Part shown: piece by piece, positions 50,006 to 59,792 of the stretch
How positions within the stretch are numbered: position 1 is the first letter of the stretch
Layout: each line of letters starts with the position of its first letter
Assembly (NCBI RefSeq): GCF_001544475.1
Contig: NZ_FCNW02000001.1
Span: forward strand, 186,001-250,000
Reading direction: 5' to 3'
Length of the DNA: 64,000 bases
Source of the DNA: Caballeronia humi
GTDB lineage: Bacteria; Pseudomonadota; Gammaproteobacteria; Burkholderiales; Burkholderiaceae
Notes under the pieces: generated by a model
The model's input: the letters and a program-made list of their open reading frames with translations, nothing else
Databases searched by the model: none
What the model was told of the DNA's origin: nothing
Program-made: the position numbers and the translations under genes

Positions 50006-50287
50006 ATGGCAAATACCGCACAAGCTCGCAAGCGCGCCCGTCAGGCCGCCAAAGCCAACTCACACAACTCGGCACTGCGCTCGAAGTTCCGCACCGCCAT
50101 CAAGGCAGTTCGCAAGGCAATCGATGCCGGCGACCAAGCCAAGGCTGCTGAACTGTACAAGACGTCGGTCAAGACGATCGACATCATCGCCGACAAGAAA
50201 ATCGTTCACAAGAACAAGGCCGCTCGTCACAAGAGCCGCCTGGCTGCAGCCATCAAGGGTCTGCAGGCTCCCGCCGCAGCTCAGTAA
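50006..50287 (+). CDS. rpsT: 30S ribosomal protein S20
   Basis: Small basic protein of the 30S subunit that binds 16S rRNA. 93 residues, with the typical N-terminus [21 protein letters not shown] and a helical Lys/Ala-rich body ([31 protein letters not shown]). Single-gene unit with its own promoter and terminator. Confidence 0.98.
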   Translation: MANTAQARKRARQAAKANSHNSALRSKFRTAIKAVRKAIDAGDQAKAAELYKTSVKTIDIIADKKIVHKNKAARHKSRLAAAIKGLQAPAAAQ

Positions 50288-50377
50288 TTCCGGCTCGCTG
50301 CCGGCTGGATCGGCCGCCTTCGCAGGCGGCATCGGCATCCGGTCGGCTGCTGCTTCCTGTTTCCGCTGCTGCAGCAC

Positions 50378-50408
50378 ACAAAAAAGCCCGCTTTCGCGGG
50401 CTTTTTTG
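50378..50408 (+). terminator. Terminator of rpsT
   Basis: AAGCCCGC/GCGGGCTT stem with loop TTTC and flanking A- and T-runs. It may work on both strands and so also end the convergent DUF3579 transcript. Confidence 0.9.
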
Positions 50409-50436
50409 CTGTCTGACGCATTCGTTTCCGTCGATC

Positions 50437-50769
50437 TCAGCCCTGCTTCGTCTGCGTGCCGTGATGCGCCGGCAATTCGCACGCCTCGGTGACCAGCAGG
50501 TCGTTGTCCTTCGCGAAGTTCAGGACGAAATCGAAAGCCATCGGCTCGATATCGCGCAGACGTGAGTCGAGGATTACGGTCTTCACGTCGCCCAGCAGCG
50601 TCGGACGCACGTACACGGAATATTGCAGGCGGGCATTCGGCCCCCTCGCTCCCGGACCGAACGCCGACATCACGCCGCAAAGACGCTCGCACCAGTCGCT
50701 TGGCCGAAAAGTCTTTCCGTTCTTGGTGACGCCTTGAATGAAATACTCGGTTGGGGTCGCTTCGGCCAT
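50437..50769 (-). CDS. DUF3579 family protein
   Basis: 110-residue protein of unknown function, largely confined to beta-proteobacteria. The sequence TEYFIQGVTKNGKTFRPSDWCERLCGVMSAFG...YVRPTLLGDVKTVILDSRLRDIEPMAFDFVLNFAKDNDL fits DUF3579 over almost its full length. No signal peptide, so it should be cytoplasmic. ATG at 50769. It is convergent with rpsT and divergent from argF. Confidence 0.9.
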   Translation of the reverse strand: MAEATPTEYFIQGVTKNGKTFRPSDWCERLCGVMSAFGPGARGPNARLQYSVYVRPTLLGDVKTVILDSRLRDIEPMAFDFVLNFAKDNDLLVTEACELPAHHGTQTKQG

Positions 50770-51230
50770 GTAGGAATACCTGTTTGACGGCCGGCTGAGG
50801 CGCCGGCGTACGCGCATGCGTGACGCGTGAGCCGCATCGGCTGAACGGCGTCGAATACGGCTTTCGCGGTGTTGAATCGTGCTCTGACTTCCCGGCCGGC
50901 TTCAGGATTCGACCGTGACGATCGATCGTGAAACCTGCGTGTCACACGCGATTTTCGCGCGGCCAATTGCGCCTGCGAACGCGCGTTGAAAGCGGCCAGA
51001 TGTTGCGGATCTGTCAAAAAAACCATCGGGATTATACCGTAGCGCCCCCTCTCCCGCAGTGCACACAAAATGCTGGATGCTCATCCGGAGCGCCGCTCGG
51101 CCGCGCCCGCTGGCCGTTTAGCCAACTCGTCAAACGTTGCGAAATCCTTTATGCTCAAAAGTGATACCACCAACGACGGCGGCGCCGTCCGGCTCATTTC
51201 GGGCCGGGTCGAAGCCGCCGTATGCGTTTC
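50770..51230. other. DUF3579-argF divergent region
   Basis: 461 nt. On the minus strand TATAAT (complement of 51031-51036) is a candidate -10 for DUF3579, with a weak -35 and a leader of about 255 nt. A minus-strand open frame covers the region but looks non-coding. No arginine operator can be recognised before argF. Confidence 0.5.
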
Positions 51231-52160
51231 ATGACCGCCAAAAAAATTCGCCACTATCTGCAGTTCAAGGATTTTTCGCTCGACGATTACGACTACGTGC
51301 TCGAACGCGCGCGCATCCTGAAGCGCAAGTTCAAGAACTACGAGACGTATCACCCGCTGCACGACCGCACGCTCGCGATGATCTTCGAAAAGAATTCGAC
51401 GCGCACGCGTCTTTCGTTCGAAGCCGGCATCTTCCAGCTCGGCGGCCACGCGGTGTTTCTCAGCACGCGCGACACGCAGCTCGGACGCGGCGAGCCGATC
51501 GAGGACGCCGCGCAAGTCGTCTCGCGCATGGTCGACATCATCATGATCCGCACGTTCGGCCAGGAGATCATCGAGCGTTTCGCCGAGAATTCGCGCGTGC
51601 CGGTCATTAACGGTCTGACGAACGAATATCACCCGTGTCAGGTGCTCGCCGACATCTTCACGTTCTACGAGCATCGCGGGCCGATTCAAGGAAAGACCGT
51701 CGCGTGGGTTGGCGACGCGAACAACATGCTCTACACGTGGATCGAGGCGGCGCAGATCCTCGGATTCAAGCTGCGTCTGTCCACGCCGCCGGGCTACAAG
51801 CTCGATCGCGCGCTGGTCTCGGCGGATAGCGCGCCGTTCTACGAAGAGTTCGACGATCCGAACGAAGCGTGCGCCGGTGCCGATCTCGTCACCACGGACG
51901 TCTGGACCAGCATGGGCTTCGAAGCCGAGAACGAGGCGCGCAAGAAGGCGTTCGCCGACTGGTGCGTCGACGCAGAGATGATGGCGCGCGCCAACGCCGA
52001 CGCGCTCTTCATGCACTGCCTGCCCGCGCATCGCGGCGAGGAAGTGAGCGCGGAAGTGATCGACGGACCGCAGAGCGTCGTCTGGGACGAGGCGGAGAAC
52101 CGTCTGCACGTCCAGAAAGCGCTGATGGAATATCTGCTGCTCGGCAAGCTCAACCACTGA
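51231..52160 (+). CDS. argF: Ornithine carbamoyltransferase
   Basis: Condenses ornithine with carbamoyl phosphate to citrulline in arginine synthesis. 309 residues with the carbamoyl-phosphate loop STRTR, the HPCQ motif, WVGDANNMLYTW and HCLPAHRG with the catalytic Cys. The ATG at 51231 (MTAKKIRHYLQF) matches the usual N-terminus; an in-frame ATG three codons upstream (51222) is possible. argG follows after 130 nt. Confidence 0.96.
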   Translation: MTAKKIRHYLQFKDFSLDDYDYVLERARILKRKFKNYETYHPLHDRTLAMIFEKNSTRTRLSFEAGIFQLGGHAVFLSTRDTQLGRGEPIEDAAQVVSRMVDIIMIRTFGQEIIERFAENSRVPVINGLTNEYHPCQVLADIFTFYEHRGPIQGKTVAWVGDANNMLYTWIEAAQILGFKLRLSTPPGYKLDRALVSADSAPFYEEFDDPNEACAGADLVTTDVWTSMGFEAENEARKKAFADWCVDAEMMARANADALFMHCLPAHRGEEVSAEVIDGPQSVVWDEAENRLHVQKALMEYLLLGKLNH

Positions 52161-52181
52161 GCGAGCGCACGAGCGTTCACC

Positions 52182-52219
52182 CGCCGCGTCATCCCGAAAA
52201 TCCGGAAACGCGGCGTTTT
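52182..52219 (+). terminator. Possible weak terminator or attenuator between argF and argG
   Basis: CGCCGCGT (52182-52189) pairs with ACGCGGCG (52208-52215), an 8-bp stem followed by only four T. This could partly end argF transcripts or pause RNA polymerase before argG. Confidence 0.45.
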
Positions 52220-52229
52220 GATGTCAAAA
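52216..52229. promoter_or_regulatory. Palindrome TTTTGA-TG-TCAAAA upstream of argG
   Basis: Perfect 6-bp arms around TG, 61 nt before the argG ATG and directly abutting the hairpin above. It could be an operator in the argG promoter; the factor is unknown. Confidence 0.35.
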
Positions 52230-52290
52230 TAGGGGTTTCCCGCGCGTTTGCGATGCCGGCGCGCCCTGTCTACAGCCACACGAGTTCACC

Positions 52291-53520
<1,230 letters not shown>

Positions 53521-53537
53521 TTTGTAGGTGCTTGTGC

Positions 53538-53567
53538 GAAAAACCCGCCGAATCGGCGGGTTTTTTG
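53538..53567 (+). terminator. Terminator of argG
   Basis: AACCCGCC/GGCGGGTT with loop GAATC, flanked by A- and T-runs. It may act on both strands and also end the convergent murB transcript. Confidence 0.9.
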
Positions 53568-53587
53568 TTGGTTGGACGTGAGCGTCT

Positions 53588-54604
53588 TTAAAGACAAACC
53601 GGCTCCGCCTCCAACTCGACACCGAAACGCTCGAACACGTCGCGCCGAATCGCATCCGCGAGTTCGAGCACTTGCGCGCCTGTCGCGCCGCCTCGATTCA
53701 CGAGCACGAGCGCCTGACGATCGTGCACCGCCGCGCCGCCGATCGCGCGCCCTTTCCAGCCGCAGCGGTCGATCAGCCAGCCCGCCGCCAGCTTGGCCGA
53801 TCCATCCGGCTGCCGATACGATGCGACTTCAGGCTCGCGCGCCCTCAGCGCGTCGAAGGCTTCAGCGCTCACCACCGGATTCTTGAAGAAACTTCCCGCG
53901 TTGCCAAGCACTTTCCAGTCCGGCAGCTTCGCGCGGCGCACGGCGATGACCGCATCGAAGATCGCCTGCGCGTCGTGCTTGCCCGAATTTTCGAGCGCGC
54001 GTGCGACGTCGGCGTAATCGGCGCGCGGCATCCACGCTTTCGGCAGTCGGAACACCACCGACGTGATCAGAAACCGCCCGCGCCCTGCCCGCTTGAAAAA
54101 GCTGTCGCGGTAGCCGAAAGCGCACGCCTCGCGATCGAACTCGTGCGCCTCGCCCGTCGCCAGTTCGATCGCTCGCAGGCGCTCGAAGCGCTCTCCCATT
54201 TCGAGGCCGTACGCGCCGATATTCTGGATCGGCGCCGCGCCGACCGTGCCGGGGATCAGCGCGAGGTTTTCGAGTCCCGGCATGCCAGCGGCCAGCGTCC
54301 ACGCGACGAAGTCATGCCAGTTCTCGCCCGCGCCCGCTTCGACGAAACAGGCGTCGTCGTCTTGCGCGATCAGCCGTTTGCCGAGCATCCCGACCAGTAA
54401 CGCGACGCCGTCGAAATCGCGCGTCAGCACGACGTTGCTGCCACCGCCGAGCACCAGTTGCGGCAGCTTCGCGATGCGCGCATCGCCCGCGAGCGCCGCC
54501 ACCTGCGCTTCGCTTTCGAGCGTCATTGCGAAGCGCGCGCGCACGTCGAAGCCGAACGTGTTGTGCGCGCGAAGCGGGTAGTCGGCGATAAGGGGCTGGG
54601 ACAT
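53588..54604 (-). CDS. murB: UDP-N-acetylmuramate dehydrogenase
   Basis: FAD enzyme that reduces UDP-GlcNAc-enolpyruvate to UDP-MurNAc, the second committed step of peptidoglycan synthesis. 338 residues (type I): [10 protein letters not shown] at the start, FAD motif LGGGSNVVL (about 51-59), [33 protein letters not shown] with the catalytic Ser, and [12 protein letters not shown]. Convergent with argG, and divergent from yajQ. Confidence 0.96.
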   Translation of the reverse strand: MSQPLIADYPLRAHNTFGFDVRARFAMTLESEAQVAALAGDARIAKLPQLVLGGGSNVVLTRDFDGVALLVGMLGKRLIAQDDDACFVEAGAGENWHDFVAWTLAAGMPGLENLALIPGTVGAAPIQNIGAYGLEMGERFERLRAIELATGEAHEFDREACAFGYRDSFFKRAGRGRFLITSVVFRLPKAWMPRADYADVARALENSGKHDAQAIFDAVIAVRRAKLPDWKVLGNAGSFFKNPVVSAEAFDALRAREPEVASYRQPDGSAKLAAGWLIDRCGWKGRAIGGAAVHDRQALVLVNRGGATGAQVLELADAIRRDVFERFGVELEAEPVCL

Positions 54605-54734
54605 GAATAACCGCGTGGGGAAAAGAGGCGTCCTTGGGAAAATCGGGACGGCGTCGGTAGAATGATGACCGGTCCGTAATTATAGCGAGAGCGCACCTGC
54701 GGCCCGCGCCTCGCCTCAACGAAGGGGAATACAG

Positions 54735-55220
54735 ATGCCATCGTTTGACGTCGTCAGCGAAGCAAACATGATCGAGGTAAAGAACGCGCTCGAGCAGTCG
54801 AACAAGGAAATTGCCACGCGCTTCGACTTCAAGGGTTCCGACGCGCGCGTCGAGCAAAAGGAACGCGAACTGACGCTCTACGCCGACGACGATTTCAAGC
54901 TCGGCCAGGTCAAGGACGTGCTGCTCTCGAAGCTCGCCAAGCGCAACGTGGACGTGCGTTTTCTGGAATACGGCAAGATCGAGAAGATCGGCGGCGACAA
55001 GCTCAAGCAGGTCGTCACGATCAAGAAAGGCGTGACAGGCGATCTGGCGAAGAAAATCGTCAAGCTCGTGAAGGACAGCAAGATCAAGGTCCAGGCGAGC
55101 ATTCAGGGCGACGCGGTACGCGTGGCGGGCACCAAGCGCGACGACCTGCAAAGCACCATCGCGATGCTCAGAAAGGATGTCACCGACACGCCGCTCGACT
55201 TCAACAATTTCCGCGATTGA
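54735..55220 (+). CDS. yajQ: YajQ-family nucleotide-binding protein
   Basis: 161-residue member of the YajQ (UPF0234) family of two ferredoxin-like domains. The start [25 protein letters not shown] and RFDFKGSDA are diagnostic. Members bind nucleotides, and in Xanthomonas a homologue binds cyclic di-GMP and controls virulence genes. No effector neighbour is present, so the role here is inferred by family only. Confidence 0.95.
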   Translation: MPSFDVVSEANMIEVKNALEQSNKEIATRFDFKGSDARVEQKERELTLYADDDFKLGQVKDVLLSKLAKRNVDVRFLEYGKIEKIGGDKLKQVVTIKKGVTGDLAKKIVKLVKDSKIKVQASIQGDAVRVAGTKRDDLQSTIAMLRKDVTDTPLDFNNFRD

Positions 55221-55239
55221 CGCGCCGGCCCTAAAAGCA

Positions 55240-55263
55240 TCAAGCCGCCCTCGGGCGGCTTGA
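55240..55263. terminator. Bidirectional hairpin between yajQ and plsY
   Basis: TCAAGCCGCC/GGGCGGCTTGA-type perfect stem with a short CTC loop between convergent genes. It lacks a long T-run in either direction, so efficiency is uncertain. Confidence 0.65.
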
Positions 55264-55264
55264 A

Positions 55265-55888
55265 TCATTCCGCAGCCTGAGCCGCGCGTTTCTTCTCGCC
55301 GATCCGGCTTTCCTGCCCGTTCAGCAGCTTCGAAATATTCCCGCGATGCCGCCAGATCAAAAGCGCGCTCATCGCGGCGACCGCGATCGAAATTCGGCTC
55401 GGCCCAAACAAGAAAACTTGGAAGAAAGGTGCGAAAACCGCCGCCACGAGCGCCGCGAGCGACGAATAGCGGAAAAAGAACGCGATAATGAGCCACGTAA
55501 GCAGCGTGGCGAGCCCGAGCACCGGATGGATCGCGAGCAGCACGCCGGCCGCGGTCGCGACGCCCTTGCCGCCCTGGAACCGGAAGAAGACCGGATACAG
55601 ATGGCCGAGAAACACGGCGATCGCGGCAAGCGCGATCGCCGTGCCGTCGAGCCCGAAGCGCGCGCCGAAATGCACGACGAACCACACCGGCAGCCAGCCC
55701 TTGAACGCGTCGCCGAGGAGCGTCAGGACGGCCGCGAGCTTGTTGCCGGTGCGCAGGACGTTGGTCGCGCCGGGGTTGCCCGAGCCGTACGAGCGAGGAT
55801 CGGCGAGGCCCATCGCGTGGCTCACGACGACCGCAAACGAAATCGAGCCGATCAGGTAAGCAACAACGGCAACGATCAGATTGTTCAT
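55265..55888 (-). CDS. plsY: Glycerol-3-phosphate acyltransferase (acyl-phosphate dependent)
   Basis: Inner-membrane enzyme that makes lysophosphatidic acid from acyl phosphate, the first step of phospholipid synthesis. 207 residues with about five membrane helices and the three loop motifs: [33 protein letters not shown] and the later S-L segment. ATG at 55888; 43 nt after ybaK on the same strand. Confidence 0.96.
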   Translation of the reverse strand: MNNLIVAVVAYLIGSISFAVVVSHAMGLADPRSYGSGNPGATNVLRTGNKLAAVLTLLGDAFKGWLPVWFVVHFGARFGLDGTAIALAAIAVFLGHLYPVFFRFQGGKGVATAAGVLLAIHPVLGLATLLTWLIIAFFFRYSSLAALVAAVFAPFFQVFLFGPSRISIAVAAMSALLIWRHRGNISKLLNGQESRIGEKKRAAQAAE

Positions 55889-55931
55889 GGATTCAGCTCA
55901 GTCATTCAACGGTTCGAAAGTGGCGCGCATT

Positions 55932-56423
55932 TTAATCGACGCTCGCGCACTGCACGGGTTTCGCGTGCAGCAGTTCGGTCAGCACCGATGGCCTGATGCT
56001 GACCAGATAGCCGCGACGCCCGCCGTTCAGGTAGATCGTATCGAGATCGAGAATGCTCGATTCGACGTACACCGGCATCGCCTTCTTCGTGCCGAACGGC
56101 GACGTGCCACCGACCAGAAACCCCGAATGCCGGTTCGCCACCTCCGGCTTGCACGGCTCGATGCGCTTCGCGCCCGTCTGCCGCGCGAGATTTTTCGTCG
56201 AGACGGTGCGGTCGCCGTGCATCAGCACGATCAGCGGTTTCGCGTGCTCGTCTTCCATGACGAGCGTCTTGATCACGCGATGTTCGTCGACACCAAGCTG
56301 GCGCGCCGATTCCTCGGTGCCGCCATGTTCGACGTACTCATACGGATGCTCGCCGAATTCGATCTTGTTGCGCCGCAGGAACTGCGTCGCGGGCGTTTCG
56401 GACACGTGTTTGGCCTTGGACAT
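55932..56423 (-). CDS. ybaK: Cys-tRNA(Pro)/Cys-tRNA(Cys) deacylase YbaK
   Basis: Free-standing editing enzyme that hydrolyses Cys-tRNA(Pro). 163 residues of the YbaK/EbsC fold: EFGEHPYEYVEHGGTEESARQLGV, the ATP-like lysine in VIKTLVME, TVSTKNLARQTGAKRIEPCKPE, GFLVGGTSPFGTKKAMPVYVE. The ATG at 56423 is chosen; the upstream extension lacks family residues. It lies in a row queG-ogt-xerD-ybaK-plsY. Confidence 0.93.
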   Translation of the reverse strand: MSKAKHVSETPATQFLRRNKIEFGEHPYEYVEHGGTEESARQLGVDEHRVIKTLVMEDEHAKPLIVLMHGDRTVSTKNLARQTGAKRIEPCKPEVANRHSGFLVGGTSPFGTKKAMPVYVESSILDLDTIYLNGGRRGYLVSIRPSVLTELLHAKPVQCASVD

Positions 56424-56531
56424 GTGCGCATTGTAGCGGCGCCGATCCGCGCTCACCATCGGCCGAACGGTCTATTGCGGGCGTCGCCGCGAGCGTGGCA
56501 CGATCGTTCGCAGACGAGTTCGAGAAGCGAT

Positions 56532-57476
56532 TCACCCGCGCGGATGATGCTGCTGGTGCAAGGTGCGCAGGCGTTCGCGCGCAACGTGCGTGTAAATCTG
56601 CGTCGTGGAGATATCAGAGTGGCCGAGCAGCATCTGCACGACGCGCAAATCCGCACCGTGGTTGAGCAAGTGCGTGGCGAACGCGTGCCGCAACGTGTGC
56701 GGCGAGAGCGGCGCGGTCACGCCGCCGACGAGCGCGTGCCGCTTGATGATGTTCCAGAACTGCTGGCGTGTCATGCCCTCGCCGCGCGCGGTGACGAAGA
56801 GCGCATCGGCGGCGCGGGCGCCGAGCAGCGCCGGCCGCGACTCGCGCAGATACCGCTCGATCCAGCCGTGCGCCGTCTGCCCGAACGGCACGAGGCGCTC
56901 CTTCGAACCCTTGCCCATCACGCGGAGGACGCCGTCGTTCAGGCTGATCTCGACCGTCTTCAGCGTGACGAGTTCAGTCACGCGCAGGCCGCTCGCGTAC
57001 ATCAGCTCGAGCATCGTGCGGTCGCGCAGGCCGAGCGCCGTCTCGACGTCGGGCGCGTGCAGCAACGCTTCGACTTGCGCTTCGTTGAGCGTCTTGGGAA
57101 AGCGCGGCGGCTGTTTCGCGGAACGCAGCTTCAGCGTGGGATCTGCGATCGCGCGATGCTCGCGGATCGCCCAGCCGTAGTAGCGGCGGAAGACCGACAG
57201 ACGCCGGTTCGCCGAAGTCGCCTTGTCGCCGCGACGCGCGGCCAAGTAGGCGTTCAGGTCGGCTTCGGTGACGGTATCGATCGTGCCGCCGCGCGTCTTC
57301 GCGAGCCAGTCGGCGAAGAGCGTGAGGTCGCGGCGGTACGCTTCGAGCGTGTTCGCAGCTAGGCCGTGTTCGAGCCACAGCGCGTCGCAAAAATGGTCGA
57401 TCGACGTGTTGCTCGCGATGAATTCGGGTGCCTGGGGCGGTTCAGTGAGGTCGGTGAGTTCGGTGCTCATGCTCAT
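56532..57476 (-). CDS. xerD: Site-specific tyrosine recombinase XerD
   Basis: Resolves chromosome dimers at dif with XerC. 314 residues: SAM-like core-binding domain (about 24-107) and catalytic domain with R165 (ASGLRVTELV), K189 (GKGSKERLV), H260, R263 (HTLRHAFATHLL), H286 (LGHSD) and nucleophile Y295 (IYTHV). The DNA sequence of the catalytic centre is intact. Its ATG overlaps the ogt stop (ATGA); another in-frame ATG 6 nt later is possible. No integrase-type context, so this is the housekeeping recombinase. Confidence 0.95.
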   Translation of the reverse strand: MSMSTELTDLTEPPQAPEFIASNTSIDHFCDALWLEHGLAANTLEAYRRDLTLFADWLAKTRGGTIDTVTEADLNAYLAARRGDKATSANRRLSVFRRYYGWAIREHRAIADPTLKLRSAKQPPRFPKTLNEAQVEALLHAPDVETALGLRDRTMLELMYASGLRVTELVTLKTVEISLNDGVLRVMGKGSKERLVPFGQTAHGWIERYLRESRPALLGARAADALFVTARGEGMTRQQFWNIIKRHALVGGVTAPLSPHTLRHAFATHLLNHGADLRVVQMLLGHSDISTTQIYTHVARERLRTLHQQHHPRG

Positions 57477-57952
57477 GCTCGTGCGATCAGTACGCCTTCA
57501 TGCGCCAGAAGCCAGCGCTTGACGTCGGTGAAAAAATTGTCGCCGGCGTGATGCGCGAATCCGCCGAGGCCGCTCGCCGCCACCACGCGATGACACGGCA
57601 CCACGATCGGCAGCGGATTCGACCCGCACGCCTGCCCGACCGCGCGCGGCACGCTGCCGATCGACTGCGCGAGCTGCCCATAGGTCCAGACGTCGCCTGG
57701 CGGGATGCTGCTGATCGCGCGCCACACGCGGCGCTGGAACGCCGTGCCGCGCGAGGCGAGCGGCAAGTCGAAATGCATCGAAGGATCGTCGAAATAGCGG
57801 TGGATCTGCTCGGCGGCGGCCTGCGCGAGCGGCGTGTCCGGCTCGACGCAATGCGCCGACAGCGGCAAATAGACGATTTCGCGCACGGTCGAACCGTCGG
57901 TCCGGATGCCGACCTTGCCGAACGGCGCATCGATTATCGCGTTGAATGTCAT
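57473..57952 (-). CDS. ogt: Methylated-DNA-[protein]-cysteine S-methyltransferase
   Basis: Suicide repair protein that removes methyl groups from O6-methylguanine. 159 residues with the DNA-binding helix RRVWRAISSIPPGDVWTYGQLAQSIG, the Arg finger region, and the active site PCHRVV (C120). No Ada N-terminal domain, hence Ogt. It starts 4 nt after queG and overlaps xerD. Confidence 0.94.
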   Translation of the reverse strand: MTFNAIIDAPFGKVGIRTDGSTVREIVYLPLSAHCVEPDTPLAQAAAEQIHRYFDDPSMHFDLPLASRGTAFQRRVWRAISSIPPGDVWTYGQLAQSIGSVPRAVGQACGSNPLPIVVPCHRVVAASGLGGFAHHAGDNFFTDVKRWLLAHEGVLIARA

Positions 57953-57956
57953 CGCA

Positions 57957-59210
57957 TCATTCTCCGGGAGTTTCACCGTAGCGGAGCGCCCATTCGACAT
58001 GTTCGCGCACGACCGGCGACGGATCATCGGCGCGCGCCTGAAGCGCATCGATGATCCGCGCGCGCTCGTCGTCCCCGATTTCGGCGCGGAGCGCGTTGCC
58101 CATCGCCACCGCGATATTGCGCAACCACCGCTCGTGACCGATGCGCCGGATCGCGCTGCCCTGCATCCTGACATCGAAGTCGTCCGCGTTCCAGCGGAAC
58201 AACTCGACGAGCGACGCGCGGTCGAGCCCATGCCGCACGTCGAAGTCGGCGACCGGCGCGGCCTGCGCGAACTTGTTCCACGGACACACGAGCTGACAGT
58301 CATCGCAGCCGTACACGCGGTTGCCGATCAGCGGCCGCAAGTCCTCGGGAATGCTGCCTTTCAGCTCGATCGTCAGGTACGAGATGCAGCGCCGCGCATC
58401 CACCCGATACGGCCCGACGATGGCGCCGGTCGGGCACGCCGCGATGCAGCGCGTGCACTGGCCGCAGTGGGCGCCGTCGTGTTCCGGAGCGTTCTGCGCG
58501 TTCGTCACGGCATCGGGCGGCAGCGGAATATCGACGTAGATCTCGCCGAGGAAGAAAAGCGACCCGGCATCGCGTTGCAACAGCAGCGTGTGCTTGCCGC
58601 GCCAGCCGACGCCCGCTTTCTGCGCCAGCGCGACTTCGAGCACCGGCGCCGAATCCGTAAAAGCGCGATAGCCGAAGCCGCCGATCTCGCCTTCGATCCG
58701 CTCCGCGAGTTGCTGCAGCCGGTTGCGCATGACCTTGTGATAGTCGCGTCCGCGCGCATAGATCGAGACCACCGCGGCCGTCGGATCGGCGAGTCGCGAC
58801 CACTCGATCGCGCGCCAGTCGTTGCGCTGACCGTCGGCTGTCATGACGCTTTCGTCGCCTGTGAGACCAAGTGTAGAAGCCGGCAAGTAGGCAATGCGGG
58901 CCGTGATGACGCGTCGCGTGCCGGCCACAAGCTCGGCCGGCCTCGCGCGTTTCATGCCATGTTTCGCCATATAATCCATTTCGCCGTGATAGCCTGCTTC
59001 GAGCCATGAAGCCAGGCCTTCTTCGGCATCCGTCAGGTCGGCGTCGCTGATGCCGACTGCACCGAACCCCAGCTCGCGCCCCCACGTCTTGATGCGTTGC
59101 GCGAGTTCCGCCAGCGCGGCTTCATCGTGGATATCGAAGGCGCGCGAGTCAGCGGCGGCGTTCCCGGACGCGGTCGTGACTTCCATGGAGTGTTCCGGCA
59201 ATCGGTTCAT
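57957..59210 (-). CDS. queG: Epoxyqueuosine reductase
   Basis: Last step of queuosine synthesis in tRNA: reduces epoxyqueuosine using cobalamin and two [4Fe-4S] clusters. 417 residues with an N-terminal cobalamin-binding domain and GFGYRAFTDSAPVLEVALAQKAGVGWRGKHTLLL. Cluster motifs are CGQCTRCIAACP (about 246-257) and CDDCQLVCPWN (about 296-306), and a C-terminal HEAT-like repeat follows. The ATG at 59210 is assumed; a later in-frame ATG at 59186 would shorten the poorly conserved N-terminus. It is only 18 bp from the divergent tsaE start. Confidence 0.94.
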   Translation of the reverse strand: MNRLPEHSMEVTTASGNAAADSRAFDIHDEAALAELAQRIKTWGRELGFGAVGISDADLTDAEEGLASWLEAGYHGEMDYMAKHGMKRARPAELVAGTRRVITARIAYLPASTLGLTGDESVMTADGQRNDWRAIEWSRLADPTAAVVSIYARGRDYHKVMRNRLQQLAERIEGEIGGFGYRAFTDSAPVLEVALAQKAGVGWRGKHTLLLQRDAGSLFFLGEIYVDIPLPPDAVTNAQNAPEHDGAHCGQCTRCIAACPTGAIVGPYRVDARRCISYLTIELKGSIPEDLRPLIGNRVYGCDDCQLVCPWNKFAQAAPVADFDVRHGLDRASLVELFRWNADDFDVRMQGSAIRRIGHERWLRNIAVAMGNALRAEIGDDERARIIDALQARADDPSPVVREHVEWALRYGETPGE

Positions 59211-59228
59211 CACGACATTTTACGAGCA

Positions 59229-59792
59229 ATGCCCGCAGCCCAAGCACGATCGACGCCTACCCTTCCCGCCGCTCAGCTCGAACGCCGCTTCGAACTGCCG
59301 GACGAAGACGCGACGCTCGCCTTCGGACAACGCTTCGCGCAGGCACTCGACTCGTTGCGAGCGAAATCCGAAGCATCGCAATCCATTCATAACGAACGTT
59401 TCACCGGCCTGCAGGTCCAGTTGATCGGCGACCTCGGCGCGGGGAAGACCACGCTCGTGCGCGCGACGCTACGCGCGCTCGGTCATGAAGGACGCGTGCG
59501 CAGCCCGACCTACACGCTCGTCGAGCCTTATTCGCTCGACACGAAGTCCGGGCCGCTCGATGTCTATCACTTCGATCTCTACCGCTTCGCCGATCCCGCG
59601 GAGTGGGCCGACGCCGGCTTTCGCGAGTATTTCGATCGCGGCGCGGTGTGTCTCGTCGAATGGCCGCAGCAGGCGGGCGGCCTGCTTGGTGTGCCCGATC
59701 TCGAGTTCGCGCTGGAAATCGAGGGAGAAGGCCGCGTTCTGATTGCGCGGGCGTTTAGCGATACAGGAAAGACATGTCTCGAAAGATGTTGA
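59229..59792 (+). CDS. tsaE: tRNA threonylcarbamoyladenosine biosynthesis ATPase TsaE
   Basis: Subunit of the TsaBDE complex making t6A37 in tRNA. 187 residues: Walker A GDLGAGKTTLVR (67-78), SPTYTLVEPY, HFDLYRFADPAEW and the EWPQQAG motif. A roughly 20-residue insertion (about 40-58) and an N-terminal tail make it longer than E. coli TsaE (153). Its end overlaps amiC by 19 nt. Confidence 0.93.
   Translation: MPAAQARSTPTLPAAQLERRFELPDEDATLAFGQRFAQALDSLRAKSEASQSIHNERFTGLQVQLIGDLGAGKTTLVRATLRALGHEGRVRSPTYTLVEPYSLDTKSGPLDVYHFDLYRFADPAEWADAGFREYFDRGAVCLVEWPQQAGGLLGVPDLEFALEIEGEGRVLIARAFSDTGKTCLERC

Noticed and set aside
50670..51068. Minus-strand open frame in the DUF3579-argF gap
   Set aside because: It overlaps the DUF3579 N-terminus in another frame, has no ribosome site and no recognisable domain. 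It may hide a short peptide but cannot be supported.
56532..57476. xerD as a sign of an integrated mobile element
   Set aside because: It is the housekeeping recombinase in its usual operon; no att repeats, tRNA or phage genes are nearby.
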